Source of the DNA: Paulinella micropora
Taxonomy: Eukaryota; Cercozoa; Imbricatea; Euglyphida
Assembly (NCBI GenBank): GCA_009731375.1
Contig: BJOX01000062.1
Span: forward strand, 1,014,639 to 1,078,638
Direction: 5' to 3'
Length of the DNA stretch: 64,000 nt
The notes under the pieces were generated by a model. It did not search any database. It saw only the letters and a program-made list of their open reading frames with translations, and was not told the origin of the DNA. Shown here in pieces: positions 34,613-47,395 of this stretch (positions within the stretch are counted from its first letter, which is position 1; each line of letters opens with the position of its first letter). A program made the position numbers and the translations under genes.

Positions 34613-35992
34613 ATGACGCTGTTTTGCCAGGGAATGAGAAGGACCGGCGGGACTAGAGCTGAAAGGAGGATTGCATTCGATGAGGCTGTTGAGCATGTAG
34701 GAGGGACAAAAGAAGGGAAGTCTTGGCCCCCATCGCTATTGCCACAAGGTCCGTCCCCGTTAGACAGACTAGGAGACAGTGTAGAATCACAAGCACAGCA
34801 AGCGAGTGACACACACACACACGATACACCTGTGGGGAAGAGCAGTAAAAGAGACACAGAACACGGAAAGGTGATAGGCTTTGAAGACTTTAAGAGAATA
34901 AGTGAACAGCTGAACAACCTGTGTGTAATGGACGATGAGACAGGAGACATTGTGAGAATGACGAAGAAAGAGGGAGTGGCTGAAGCAGACGGACTGTTGA
35001 CAGATGTGTTTTGGGCTGTTAACGAAGTATTTCTGAAGCATGCAGCAGGCACACCACTGACCACAAGAGAAACAGTCATAGAGAAAAGAGCAGCAAAGAA
35101 CACTCAAAGTACGAAAGCTAAGGAAAGAGCTAAGTGGGAGTGTGAGTATAGACATAGCGAAGGACATCCAAGACCTGAGAAGACTAAAATAGCTAGGTTG
35201 CTATATGCACTGACGAAGGGAGCAGAACCGATAGTAGTGAAAGAGGGATTGTGTTACGACCCGGACGGCAAAGAGAACGAGTTTTACTCAGAACTGTTAG
35301 CAATAATATATTATGGGATACTCGACTTAGCCAAGAATCACGACAATCAATTTGCCCTTTCAATATTGCGATTGATGCCTCACTTAATGAAGATATGGCA
35401 TGAGGTAGAAGCGAGAGGGGGTACGTTGAACGCATATTTGCGTAAGTTACACTCAGGCTATGCACACAAGTTCTTCAGTCCGGAACAGGCAGTACAGAGG
35501 AAGAAAGAGTTTGATAGGAAGAGACGGGAAATAGACGGACACTCAGACCCAGAGGAGGATGATGAGTATGATCCGCAAAACCTAGAACACTCTAGAACCT
35601 CAGAAGAGATGAGGGCAGGAATACCCATAAGCTATAGATCGTACTGCGAAGCTCGAGAAGAGCTTGACTGGATGTATGAGGAGAGATTCGAACGAGAAAG
35701 GAAGGACAGGCTCCAGAAGGAAGGGAATGAGGAGGACGAGGAGCAGGATCACAACCTCATGGTAGACGACAGCACGACGGTAGGTCGAAAAGAAAAGATG
35801 ATAGTACAGGATAGTGGATCGTCAAGAGACATAGCCTGTACACCACACATCTTGCGCAACGTTCGAGAGATAGAACCCGTCGGCTTAGTCACAGGAAACG
35901 GAGAGAGTACAGTGAGAGACATGAAGGAAGCAAGATTGACAAGAATCGATGGAGCGGAGAAGCCAGTTTTGGTAAAGAAAGATATGTTGTGA
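34613..35992 (+). CDS. Copia polyprotein segment with aspartic protease
   Basis: A 459-codon frame. The first 350 residues are helical and unassigned (perhaps a gag-like or spacer domain, e.g. KEFDRKRREIDGHSDPEEDD). Near residue 395 the protease active site IVQDSGSSRDIACTPHI follows the copia pattern (D-S/T-G-A/S-S...H). The frame ends at TGA after VLVKKDML, before the usual link to integrase, so pol is broken here. The copy is otherwise intact. Confidence 0.7.
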   Translation: MTLFCQGMRRTGGTRAERRIAFDEAVEHVGGTKEGKSWPPSLLPQGPSPLDRLGDSVESQAQQASDTHTHDTPVGKSSKRDTEHGKVIGFEDFKRISEQLNNLCVMDDETGDIVRMTKKEGVAEADGLLTDVFWAVNEVFLKHAAGTPLTTRETVIEKRAAKNTQSTKAKERAKWECEYRHSEGHPRPEKTKIARLLYALTKGAEPIVVKEGLCYDPDGKENEFYSELLAIIYYGILDLAKNHDNQFALSILRLMPHLMKIWHEVEARGGTLNAYLRKLHSGYAHKFFSPEQAVQRKKEFDRKRREIDGHSDPEEDDEYDPQNLEHSRTSEEMRAGIPISYRSYCEAREELDWMYEERFERERKDRLQKEGNEEDEEQDHNLMVDDSTTVGRKEKMIVQDSGSSRDIACTPHILRNVREIEPVGLVTGNGESTVRDMKEARLTRIDGAEKPVLVKKDML

Positions 35993-36330
35993 GACACTAG
36001 GGTACCGGTCAACATCATGTCCACAGGAAACAGGGACCACAACCATCAACGATCTATCATTCACCAGAACGGGCAACTTCTAATCCTCAAACACCCCATA
36101 AGAATAAAAGAGAGTGACGCGATCGTGACTCTGAGGGGGAGACTTACACCTGGCATGCTCTACCGCTGGGACAATGAAAAGGATAAACCCCTCAACATAA
36201 ACGAGCGTTACAACCCCAAAGTGAAAGAGAGAAAGAAGAAGACGGGGTAAGCGGGGCGGGAATCCCCAAAGAGAGAGAACAAGAGAGCAAGCAAGCGAGA
36301 GTAAGTGAGAACGAGGAAGCTAGAGGCAGC

Positions 36331-37228
36331 GTGTTATACGCTATGTATCCTGAGAAAGGCGACAAACCGATTGACATTTATGTCATGCATCAGTGTAGTG
36401 GTCATAAAGCATTACCAAAGACCTATGGATTAGGCAAGGCAATGGGTAGAAAAGTGACAGGAAGCGAAGATAGAGTTAGATTTTACGAAGCCTGTATGAT
36501 GGGGAAAGCTAAAGTGTTGCCCCGATTTGAGGTTAATAGAATTAGGAGAGCGAGTTACCCCTGTGAGATTTTACATGTAGATACTTCCGGACCATGGGCG
36601 GTCATGTCAATTCACGGTAAGTCAGATGGGACGACGAGGAATCTGAGGGGGAGAGTAGTGATATCGGTCAGCTAGAACAGCCAACAAACGAACCCGAACT
36701 TAGGGTTGAGGGGGAGTTAGACAAGCATGAGGAGCAACAGGAAGATAAGAGCATTCACGGTCCAGATTCCGGTCTCCCATCAGAGTCAAGGCAGAAATAG
36801 TTGACAACAGGGATGATGGGCTAACACCCGTCATATCGTTAGAGACGCAAAGCCCCGAAGCAAACCACCCTAGTAGGAGGTACGTAGAGGGAGACGCGCC
36901 CAATAAGGGCCTCACTTGGGAGCAAAGTGACAAAATCACATCAGCTAACATAGTGAGAGGGAAACGAGAAGCAAAGGTTAGGACACCAGTTACACAACCA
37001 CCTCCAGAAAAGAAGGCAGCAGTAAAAGCAGCTACATTGACAGGAGAGAGAGTTAGTGTGCCGGGAGTAGCTTTCGGAGAAGAATGGGCAAAGGAAGAAT
37101 ATGGAGACAATTGGCAATCGGTAAAACGAGAGGGAAAAGTCTTAGAACCATGCGAGAAGGGAGATAGACTTAAAATCCGTAAGATGCCTAAGCCCAGCCA
37201 CTTCGTAGTCTTGACGATGGTAAAGTAG
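36331..37228 (+). pseudogene. Copia integrase remnant, core mostly deleted
   Basis: The pre-integrase zinc region is visible: HQCSGHKALPKTYGLGKAMG, then CMMGKAK. The core begins with YPCEILHVDTSGPW, holding the first catalytic Asp. Immediately after VMSIHGKS the sequence jumps into the acidic linker normally found after the core, in a different frame. Most of the RNase H-like core, including the second Asp and the Glu, is therefore gone. The remainder (36953-37228) is linker to RT. Confidence 0.75.
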
Positions 37229-37233
37229 AAAAG

Positions 37234-38933
37234 ATGTTAGACAGCGAGATTAGAAAGTATTGGATAGATAGATTAAGACCAGCTGCAGTCGGAGAACTAG
37301 AGCACCCCGAGATGTCCGCAGAAAGTATCGTAGAGGATCATACCACTGCGTTACGCATACTGTACCTGACATTGAAGGTACCAAAGTCAATCGTAGATGA
37401 GGGTTTAACTGCGAAAGAGTTGAAAGCCGGAATGGATAAAGAGATTGAAGCTCTGAAGTATTTTAAAACTTACACGTGGGTAAGCCCCAAGGAAGCGAAA
37501 GAAAAAGGAGTAAAAGTAGTGAGACTCACGTGGGTACATAAAGTCAAACTAGACGATAAAGGACGTAAGTTCATTAAGTCAAGGTTAGCTTTGCGGGGAG
37601 ATATGCTAGAGCCAGGAGTTAGCTATAACCCAGATCAATTGTTTGTACCCTGCGCCGCGCATCGCTCATTACTCTTTTTGTCTAAGCTTGCAGCATGGCA
37701 TGGACATAAGCTATACGGTATAGACTTCAAAAATGCTTATCTAAATGCATGAATGCATGATCCTGTTTATGCTTATGCACGCGATGGGATAGACAGTGAG
37801 GAGCATGAAGGCATGATATGGAGAGTAGAGGGAGCTCTGTATGGCGCGCCGCAAGCTGGTAGGAGATGGTATGAGATTTTAGCCCCTAAGTTAGAGGAAT
37901 TAGGATTCAGGTTACTAGACTCAGATTTATGCATGTTCGTAGAAAAGGATAAGTCAGTAAGAGATTCTATCATAGGTATTTTCCAGCTCCTAACGAACGA
38001 GCGTACGACCGCTTCGCTAGTAAACTAGAAAAGTTTTATCCTCTTAAGCGTTTGGGAGTGGCTAAGGAGTTTAAGGGAATAGAGATAGTTCAGGAAGGAG
38101 GACGCATTTTATTGCATCAGAATAAGTACCAGAAACAAATATTAAAGGATGTAGGATATGCCGATGTTAGACCAGTAAGTACTCCAAGTGCTGAACATGA
38201 GCCTGAGCCCATGGGAGAAACAAGCGCTCTTAGAAAACATTCGATACCTAGTCTAGTAGGGAAACTTTTGTTCTTAAATAAGATGACACGACCAGATGCA
38301 GATCAAGCACTAAATGCAGCTAGTGTTATGCAGACAGTAAATCCAGGACTTGCTTATGCTATGTTAGGTAGGATCTTCAGGTATTTGAAAGGTTCGTATC
38401 GCGGTATTGCATTTCGCGGGCCTAAGTCATCGCAAGAGGGAAGGACATACCCGCGAATTACTCTTTGGCCCGATGCAGCACACAAGGTCTGTAAAAAAAC
38501 CGGAAAGTCACGTACAGGATATGTAGTACTTTGGGGAGGAGACCCGGTAGCTTGGTTGTCAAAGCGACAGACTAGAATTGCACTAAGTTCTAATGACGCT
38601 GAAATTTTCGCAGCAGCGGAGTGTATACGGGAAGGATTGGCTATCCGACATATCACGGAGGAATTAGACATAGCACAGAAAGGACCGATAGAACTTTATG
38701 AAGATAATGCGCAAACTATCTTAGCAGCAAAAAGGGGAATGTCAGGACCACGTACAAAACACTTACCCCTTGAACTTCATTTCATCCATCACGCACAGAG
38801 AGACAATGAGATTATATTTGTAAAGCTATACATAGGAACTAAGAAACAAATCGCAGACGTTCTAACTAAACATGTTCCTAAGGATCAATTCGAATATCTC
38901 GTTAGTAAGTTTATGGTAACACGTGATCCATGA
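37234..38933 (+). pseudogene. Copia reverse transcriptase and RNase H, disabled
   Basis: RT begins with the copia hallmark THVSPKEA-like TYTWVSPKEA and WVHKVKLD; motif A is YGIDFKNAYLNA. A TGA at 37750-37752 interrupts the frame, which resumes as MHDPVYAYARD. LYGAPQAGRRWYE (motif B region) is present. At about 37980 the YxDD block is missing and the frame shifts to FPAPNERAYDRF. RNase H has LWPDAAH, SSNDAEIFAAAE and YEDNAQTI, followed by the C-terminal IADVLTKHVP. In active copia elements RT and RNase H make the cDNA; this copy cannot. Confidence 0.85.
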
Positions 38934-40245
38934 TCTTATATCTCAAGTCTGCAAACTCACCATAAATACGCAAATTTACGCAAAGTCAACTTATGTTGTT
39001 CTTGTGGGCGTTTTCTCTCTTTGAAGTGTGCAGGAAGTGTCATGCGCAGGAAGTTGAGCGGCATCTTGTGACGGTGTTCCCGCTGAAGTAGAAGTCGAGC
39101 GCGAGAGCGAGGCGTGTGGACTTTCCACCATCGATCGTTAGTCGCGGCAAGAGCGGCCAATAGCTTTGTTACAAAACCCCCAAAACCCACTATAGCCAAG
39201 AAAAATGACTTTATTTATTATGTAAGTTCTACCTGTACTTTTGATCAGAACCCAGAATGTATTTTTAAAAACTAATCAAAAAAGATTGTTTCAGAGTAGT
39301 TGGCAGCATTTCCCATGAATATTGGGTGCGGATGGACCTAGTAAAGGTCCAGTCAAAATGCTGTACTATGGGAATAGGTTGTTGACCGTTAGAGACGCAG
39401 ATCATGAGTAACGGCTATATACTTTTTAAACTCAAACTCACTGGAATTCATAACAAACTATTAAAATACATTGAATTACATGTAAAATGTTGTAATTTGA
39501 GTTGATTTTGACCGGCAAGGGGAAGCATAGGTGTTAAAAGGAGTATGGAAAACTGATGATGCTTACTTCTGTAGCCGTTAGCGAGCCGTTGGTGATGGTC
39601 TATATGTGCAAACGTGTAAATTTATTGAAAATAATAACAATTGATTAATTTGTGTTTAATTTGATGTAAAACAACATGATACTACAATGATTTTGAACGG
39701 CTGCCCGAGACTGAAAAGGTGTTATCAGGTGTGTGACCGTTAGAGTGGCTGTTACTAACGGCTACATACCTTTTGAGCTCAAACCCATTGGGGATCATGA
39801 GAAACTATTCAAATACATTGGATTAAGTGAAAAAATGTGTAGTTTGAGTTGTTTTAGGCCGTGAAGGCGAAGCATGGTGTTAATTTGGTGTTTGCCGGGT
39901 GTTTGACAGTCTAACGGCTGTAGCAACTTGAATAAAGGTCGAAAAAAAAAAAATTTGTATATTTGAGTCAGGGGAAGTGTCCTCTATCAGAATATATATA
40001 GATTTACATGAGTTAGGTGGTCAAAATTCTCCAAGCGCGCTTGCAAGTAATCTTGCAATTTTTATCGTGTCATGTCAACTTGATAACGAGGCAACAACGA
40101 TGGACTAACAGTGTTGGCTGTTTACAAGTTTTGTGACCAAACACCATTTCAGTACTAACTGGGATGGAGGCCATTATGGCATTTCTTATAGTTATTCATC
40201 GTATATGTATTGATTGATATATAATTTGCTGATTGACATAGAACT
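38934..40245 (+). other. Copia 3' non-coding region
   Basis: About 1.3 kb between the end of RNase H and the polypurine tract. No gene. It contains two to three degenerate tandem copies of a roughly 170-350 bp unit (about 39385-39560 against 39735-39900), sharing GACCGTTAGAG, TAACGGCTA and TTTGAGTTG. Confidence 0.7.
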
Positions 40246-40254
40246 AAGGGGGAG
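40246..40254 (+). promoter_or_regulatory. Copia polypurine tract
   Basis: AAGGGGGAG immediately before the 3' LTR; the expected plus-strand primer. Confidence 0.8.
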
Positions 40255-40593
40255 CGTTGGTAGGATAACTACGTTTACTGTTAGTAATTGCTTTGTGACT
40301 GGTAAGTAATTTATTCGTACAGTCGAATGACCGTATAGTTCTAGTCAATAATGGTAACGGACGTAACGGTCTATATTGGCATTTCATGATTGGACAATAA
40401 CCATGGTGTAATAATTACAGTCGTGCGGACTCAAGTTATTTCAGTTTCGTTATTACCTTTGAGTTTGTCAGTTCTGCTATCTACTTGCGAATTAAAGTGT
40501 CGATTGGCATCGTGGCTTCTAACGGAGTCCCTCAGCAAACCGGAGTGTAAAGGTATTAGGTCCGTGAGTGACCGGGTAATTACCTAATCAACG
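40255..40593 (+). repeat. Copia 3' LTR
   Basis: 339 bp, CGTTG...CAACG, colinear with 24213-24550. Confidence 0.9.
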
Positions 40594-42006
<1,413 letters not shown>

Positions 42007-42246
42007 CAGTAACCCTGCCTCCTTTTATTCTACTAGCTCACCGGTGTACAAGCAAATAATCTTAACTTTAATCATATAAACTGACATGTGGAAGATAAAT
42101 ACACTTGACTTTCCACAAATAGTCAATGTCAAAAATAAGTACTATCGGTCAGGTCAACAACAAAATTATAACAATCAGGCCGAGACCATTTCAAGTACTA
42201 AATATAAAAAATGAGCAGTTAGACTTTCAAGTTTTCGTTTTATTCA
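42007..42246 (+). repeat. Left terminal direct repeat (pseudo-LTR)
   Basis: 240 bp starting CAGTAACCCTGCCTCC and ending GTTTTATTCA. Nearly identical to the right copy apart from the MITE. Confidence 0.9.
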
Positions 42247-42288
42247 AGTCATATTCAGCTGTTTGTCGCTTCTCAGCGTGTTAAAGCT

Positions 42289-43334
42289 ATGAGATCCAAG
42301 AGTCCTACAAAGCCTGGAGCTAGAACAAAACAAATTCCTCGTAAAGGGAAAAAACAACAAAAACAAGGAGACGCAACCGAGGGAGCCGCAAGCAAGATAA
42401 CAGACTTGCTGAGTGGGCTAAAAATCCCGTCTCCAACAAAGCAATCAAATAAGAAACAAAACGTGGGAGGATTCCAAAGCAACTACAACCGACAAGGAGC
42501 CAAATTGCTTCAACAGTTGCCGAAGGGTTACAATTATGCCAACCTTTTTAGGAAAGTCCGCTATGCGATTACACCAGTGTATTGCTTTAGTCGCTTCGTA
42601 GAAATGACTAAGCAGGCGGTGACGGATGGCGTCGAGCTCACAAACCGGGATTTCCTTGAAGAGGCAGGTTCGAAATTTCCAATCCAAGGGGTCTCTTCTC
42701 TTGTTCTCGACTACATCGACGAGTTGATCTCAAACCAAGAGTTCCCAAATCCATATTCCACAGGGGATTCGGAGAGCAACGCCGTGTTGGACAAACTAGG
42801 TTTGGACACTGAAGCAATGAGCGACCGGATTCGCTTAGCTTTCCGCACCATTGTCGACAAGACCAAGACTTTCTTCGAAACTTTCAACATGGTGCTGCCA
42901 GATTATCGTCAGTTCCAATCTCAGTAGCTCCCGAAGAAGAAAAGGAGATCGACGGAGCCAAGTTCATCGAACTGGCAATCGCTAAGATGGATGAGTTAAA
43001 AGCAAGCATTGCTCTGCTCGAAGAGAAAAAGTCTGTCAAGGACACGATGACTGCACCGATCTCGGAACAGCTGGGTCGCAAACAAACCAAAGATAACGAT
43101 AGCAATAACTCGTCTGAGTCTGCGTCCGACTCGGAGCCAGAGTCGGAGACATCTGCGACTGCATCTTCTACTCCAAACAAAACAGGGGTTGGAAAGAAAC
43201 GAAAATCAACAGCAGAGCTGTCTCCGCCACAATCAGCGAAAAAAGCTAAGGCAGGTAGCACGACTCCAACTACTGTCACATCCTCACCATCTGAAGCGGC
43301 AAAATCCAGAGCCGCGGCAAAGAAAAACACTTAG
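42289..43334 (+). CDS. ORF1 of the Penelope-like element, one frameshift
   Basis: The first frame (42289-42927) has a basic N-terminus (KGKKQQKQ) and a helical domain (LFRKVRYAITPVYCFSRFVE). Close to its stop the protein continues in another frame as APEEEKEIDGAKFIELAIAK, a probable coiled coil (MDELKASIALLEEKK), an acidic Ser stretch and a basic NLS-like tail (GKKRKS, SAKKAKAG). Together about 350 residues. ORF1 proteins of such elements are usually nucleic-acid-binding; no family is recognised. The shift at about 42915 may be decay, sequencing error or frameshifting. Confidence 0.5.
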
Positions 43335-43836
43335 GGAGACGGGGGAGACTTGACACAGTGCGTTACTAGACTTTATGCACTGTGCAGGCGAGTGCGAAGA
43401 AATCTACCCAAGACTTGCCTACCCCTCTCAAGAAGACCTTAACTCCAGTACAAGCACTAATGGAAAAAATGACAAACGATGTAGCAATAGCGTTTGCACC
43501 TCTAGCAAATCTCTGGTAAATATCCTTCTTAGAAAAGCAAATTTCGTATTAAAATCAAATCGCTGGCAACGACTTCGCACGGCAGAATAGTATGGAAAGT
43601 ATTCCGGTTGTCTATGATGGGTCAACACTTTCTGACAATGGCATCCATACCGGTGACGGATTCGAAATGGATAAAAGCTAAGCTGACGATGATTAATTCT
43701 ATTCCGAACGTCGACAGCTTACGCTTTCGATTTTCTTGATCAACCGGGTAATAATCATGGAGCAAACGTTTCGGTTGTCTACTACATTTACTCACCACTG
43801 TTAAGTCTAGATTACGTGGGTTAGACGTCAAACTTC

Positions 43837-44448
43837 TTGTCTAGAATGAAACAGGAATTCAGACAAATGCGAGCATGGAAATATTCTAAATCCAGCTCTC
43901 ACTCAGACCAGCAACTGTCAAGAATGGCCGGTCAGTTTGGTTATGAACATTTTATTTCAGTACCCATATTGAACCTGGGCAAACTACCTTACAAAACAAA
44001 AGGTGAGAAGCTCCATTCAAAGTCAATTCGAGTGCAAACGGAAAAGTCCTTCATTCAATGGCTAACGCCAAAAATGAATAAAAAACGAGCAGCTTACATG
44101 CAACACTTCAAAGCAAACAAAACATACAAGCCACACACTTCGCAGTCTCTCCCAATACTAGAACGCAAAAAAGCAAAACCATGTGTGTGCGGGCGCAAGG
44201 CTGCTCAATGTTGCTCGAAGTTATGCTGGATGCCCAATGGATTGCACAATCGTATTGCCAATCTAACTTTATGGGTGGGGTGTAACGGTATCACTTAACA
44301 CCTCTTTGACCTCCCTTCTTGATCACTATGACAATAATGACAAGATCATGGTAACAAGATATGGAAAAGGAGGAGATAAAACAGATTCTGACTATATGAA
44401 CAGGGTGTACCGCAACACAAAACTATATGAGCCAAATGAACGAGCACA
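43837..44448 (+). pseudogene. Penelope-like element, middle region, copy 1 (cut by gap)
   Basis: Encodes MRAWKYSKSSS... through a Cys cluster (KPCVCGRKAAQCCSKLCW) to GCNGIT and a stop. A second frame follows from 44306 until the 10-N gap at 44449. The last 484 bp (43965-44448) recur at 49476-49959 with one visible difference. Confidence 0.6.
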
Positions 44449-44976
44449 NNNNNNNNNNACCGAATCCGAGGACCGGAACCGTCAAAAGAGGAAAGACATG
44501 TGGCCAAGCATGACTGGCCGAACACGTGAGGGCAGCCTTCTGTGTGAAAGGTAGTTTCACAACAGTCGGGGGGGTAGATTCTCCAGTGATTTTGGTTAGT
44601 TGGTTTGTTGGACACGCGTTGGTCGTGGGTTCGTTGGCGTGTTGGGTACTCGTTGGTACTGTGTATGCCTTCGTTGGTCGTGTGTAGGGATCGTTGGGTA
44701 CTCGTTGGTACTGTATATGATTTTCTGGGGATCGAGGTGGGACCAATCTATGCACGCAAGTTCGTTGGACATTGGTGAGCTGGCGGAGGAGTTCCTTGAG
44801 GGTTGTGGTCGGGTTACTCCTGTAGTTGCCCTTGGTCGTGCGCGACGTTGGAGTGAGATGGTTGGTTGGGGTTTCCGGCTTGGGGAGTAAGGGGGGGGGA
44901 TCGCAGGCGTCGGGCATGCATGCATTAATTTCCAGATCGTGAGGATGTGGTCATGGCAGAGTTCAGTGAGGTCGCA

Positions 44977-45588
44977 CTATACTGCGGTGGCTTGCGCTTT
45001 AGAGAAATGTTCCTGAATTGCTTTATATCCTGAGGCAGGGATGTAACCTTTCGCTCCCATAGCTATCACTAGCAGGTTGGATGTGCATGGGCCGGATGCC
45101 CCCAGCCGGAGATCTTGGATTCTTTGTTGGTATTCAATATATTTGTGTTCGTAGATGGCCCGTGGATTATACCCGGGGGGATTGGTAGCCATCCACGGTA
45201 GTAGTGGCCATTCAATGGGTGGGTCCTCGCCCCGGTCTTTTGGGTTGTAGGGGGGATTGATTCTTTTGCCATCTTTGTCCCAGGTCCGTCGAATACACTC
45301 CTCTGATGCATTTGCGTGTATAGATTGGTCCATTCTGACTAGCCATTCATCTGTGCGAGTTGTGGCTTCTACGAGGAACACGCTTGGGGATGTGACGTGA
45401 GGTGTGAGTATCAGGTCCGATTTCCAGGGGAGTTTGGCCTCTTGTAGTTCTTTGGCCAGTGCTGCCGCTGGGTGTATGCGGTCGTGACGGCATGTTTCTC
45501 CGGTTTCTTCGAGGGTGGACCATGTGAGAGTAATGTCGATTTCGAGTGGGATCGGGGAGGGTTTACCTTCTTCGGCGATGACCACCAT
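44977..45588 (-). pseudogene. LINE C-terminal domain, possible restriction-like endonuclease
   Basis: Reads in one frame shift from the Cys-containing region (CQFCDKIGN) through KRHLGLGPDL into PLEIDITLTWS. It then has CRHDRIHPAAALAKEL, a W, KSDLIL and VFLVEATT. RHD followed by a P/S-D strand and a hydrophobic D/E strand is the layout of the restriction-like endonuclease of R2-type LINEs. The match is by eye and weak; it may only be an unknown C-terminal domain. Confidence 0.35.
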
Positions 45589-45641
45589 GTGGGTGGGTTG
45601 TTGGGTGCGGTCGAGGTCTGGACCGAGCCCTAGGTGTCGCT

Positions 45642-46631
45642 TTATAGCTTGTCTAGAGGCGGAATGGTGGTGGTTGATGGCTTGTATGCACTCCGGGGGG
45701 GTGTAGTTTTGCTCGTGGAGGTCATGTAGAAATCGATGTTGCCTATCTTGTCACAGAATTGACATTTGGCGTCATCTTTGTTTTTGGTTCGGACGCTGCG
45801 CATGGCCGGTGTCTCTATGGCAGCTAGTTGCGTCAAGAGGATGATCCGTACTTCCCAGTCCGTTCTGGTGGTGTGCGGACCTAAATACTGGTGGGAGATT
45901 TGTTGTGTCTCGCCCCTCATTTCTGAGGCCGACCCCCATTTGAGGGCGAATCGTGGGGCTGGGGTAGGTTTGCTTAGGTTCGTTGAGAGGCGGTGGCGGA
46001 GACTCCAGTAGTTACGGTCCCGGATGGCTGCTTTCGCCTTGAGGATGGCTTGGCGGCTATTCTCGGTGAGCGTGATGGCCCCCGTAAACCTGTGCTGGAC
46101 GGTGATGACGTAGGGAGAGTGGAGTTCAGTCTCTGTCGGGTAGGTGTCGTGTGGGAGATGTTCTTGTCGGAGTTGGATGCCAATCCCGAGGTCGCGGAGT
46201 GCGCACATCCATTCGATTCCCAGGTGGCCTGAATACCTGGATTTTTCTAAGAGCAGTTCGTGGGAGTGCCAATCGAGGAAGGGTTGGTTCCGAGTGGGAG
46301 GTGGTCGGGGGTTATCGGCTTCGATGTCTTTCCATGGGGGGTAAGAGGGTTGGTTGGAATGGATGGATTGGTGGTAGTAGGCTTCGCCGATTGGAGGGTC
46401 TTCCCTGTAGCTGTCGTCATCGGTACAGTCTTGCCTGGTGTAGGTAGGTGCTAGGGATTCTAAGATCAGCAAGCTGTTGTAAGATCTGTTGGCTCTGAGG
46501 GTCCGGTGTGGAGTGTTGTTTGCGTTCTCGTCGTGTAGGGTTGGTGGGCGGGGGTTCATGGGGTTGGGTCGGTAAAGGGGGCCTAGGGTCGCTGCCGTCT
46601 GGATTCCAGTTGGCGTGTGGGAGGAGGTCAT
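45642..46631 (-). pseudogene. LINE linker and Cys-containing region
   Basis: An open frame of about 329 codons. Pro-rich at first, then helical (GHLGIEWMCALRDLGIGIQL; NYWSLRHRLSTNLSKP), ending with CQFCDKIGNIDF, after which the frame shifts. It connects the RT thumb to the C-terminal domain. Confidence 0.45.
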
Positions 46632-46971
46632 CGCGTAATAGGCGCAAGTGGGAGTGTATTGCTATTTGTGTCGATTTATGGTGGGAGAATAAAGCCCATA
46701 GGAATACGGCTGCTATTCTGAGGTTGGCTCGGTCTTTAAACCGAAGGAGGCCGAAGCCGCCACACTTCCCTCTTGGAGCGTAGAGGTAAGCAACCGGAAT
46801 ATCAGTCGGTCGCAGATTCAGTGTACCGCGGAAGCTTTTCCGAAGGTATGTATCCAGGGTATCTGCATCTGATTCTGTGATAGATGTCCAGCCGAGGGGG
46901 AAGTCGAGGGTGGCTGGTACCAGGTCTCGGAGCGCCTCTCGTTTGCGTGAAACATTGAGGTGTAGGGCCAC
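46417..46971 (-). pseudogene. LINE RT thumb region
   Basis: Contains RGKCGGFGLLRFKDRANLRI, the L-P-x-x-x-G-G-x-G-L-like segment that follows the RT palm in LINEs. Before it are helical residues; after it a Pro-rich linker. Confidence 0.5.
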
Positions 46972-47039
46972 CTGGGTGGCTAATAAGAGGGTGTTTATGG
47001 TACCGGCTTCGTCACGGAAGCTTCCAAAAGTTTCACCCT

Positions 47040-47395
47040 AGTAATCATGGTATACCCATCTGGTTACACTGAAGACTTCGACGTTGGGTTACAGGGGGTG
47101 GATGGCACCCCCATCCCAAGCCTGACGAAATACGAAAAATTCCGATCCCTAGGATTATTCACGTCAGGGCTTAACGACCACAAACTTCAACTTCAGGAAT
47201 CTACGTCGGTATATCGAGAACGAGGAACTGCCCAGGGGGCAGCCCCATCAGCCCCACCCTCTTTAGCATCGTCTACGAATACCGGCAGCGATTAACATCA
47301 GCCGCATCTCCGTGTGATCCCCAAGATGGATACCAGTTCTGCACCAAACAGTTCAACTCCTGGCCCTGCCTGAGGGAAAAACCCCTAAAGCCTGC
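47040..47395 (+). pseudogene. RT motif B block in opposite orientation
   Basis: On the + strand one frame reads CPGGSPISPTLFSIVYEYRQ, an RT motif B with its following helix. The neighbouring RT on the - strand has motif A and FADD but no motif B between them. An inversion inside the LINE explains both facts. Confidence 0.5.

Larger units (their letters stand above)
24213..40593 (+). mobile_element. Ty1/copia-type LTR retrotransposon, nonautonomous and nested
   Basis: Bounded by LTRs 24213-24550 and 40255-40593, which start CGTTGGTAGG and end TAATCAACG. A tRNA primer site follows the left LTR and a polypurine tract precedes the right one. Domain order is gag, CCHC knuckle, protease, HHCC integrase zinc region, RT, RNase H: Ty1/copia order. 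It is dead: gag is split by a 7.7 kb TIR element, most of the integrase catalytic core is missing, RT has a TGA and lacks YxDD, and several frames are broken. The flanking DNA is a CAA/GA compound repeat, so the target duplication cannot be read cleanly (CCAAC against ACAAC). Confidence 0.9.
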
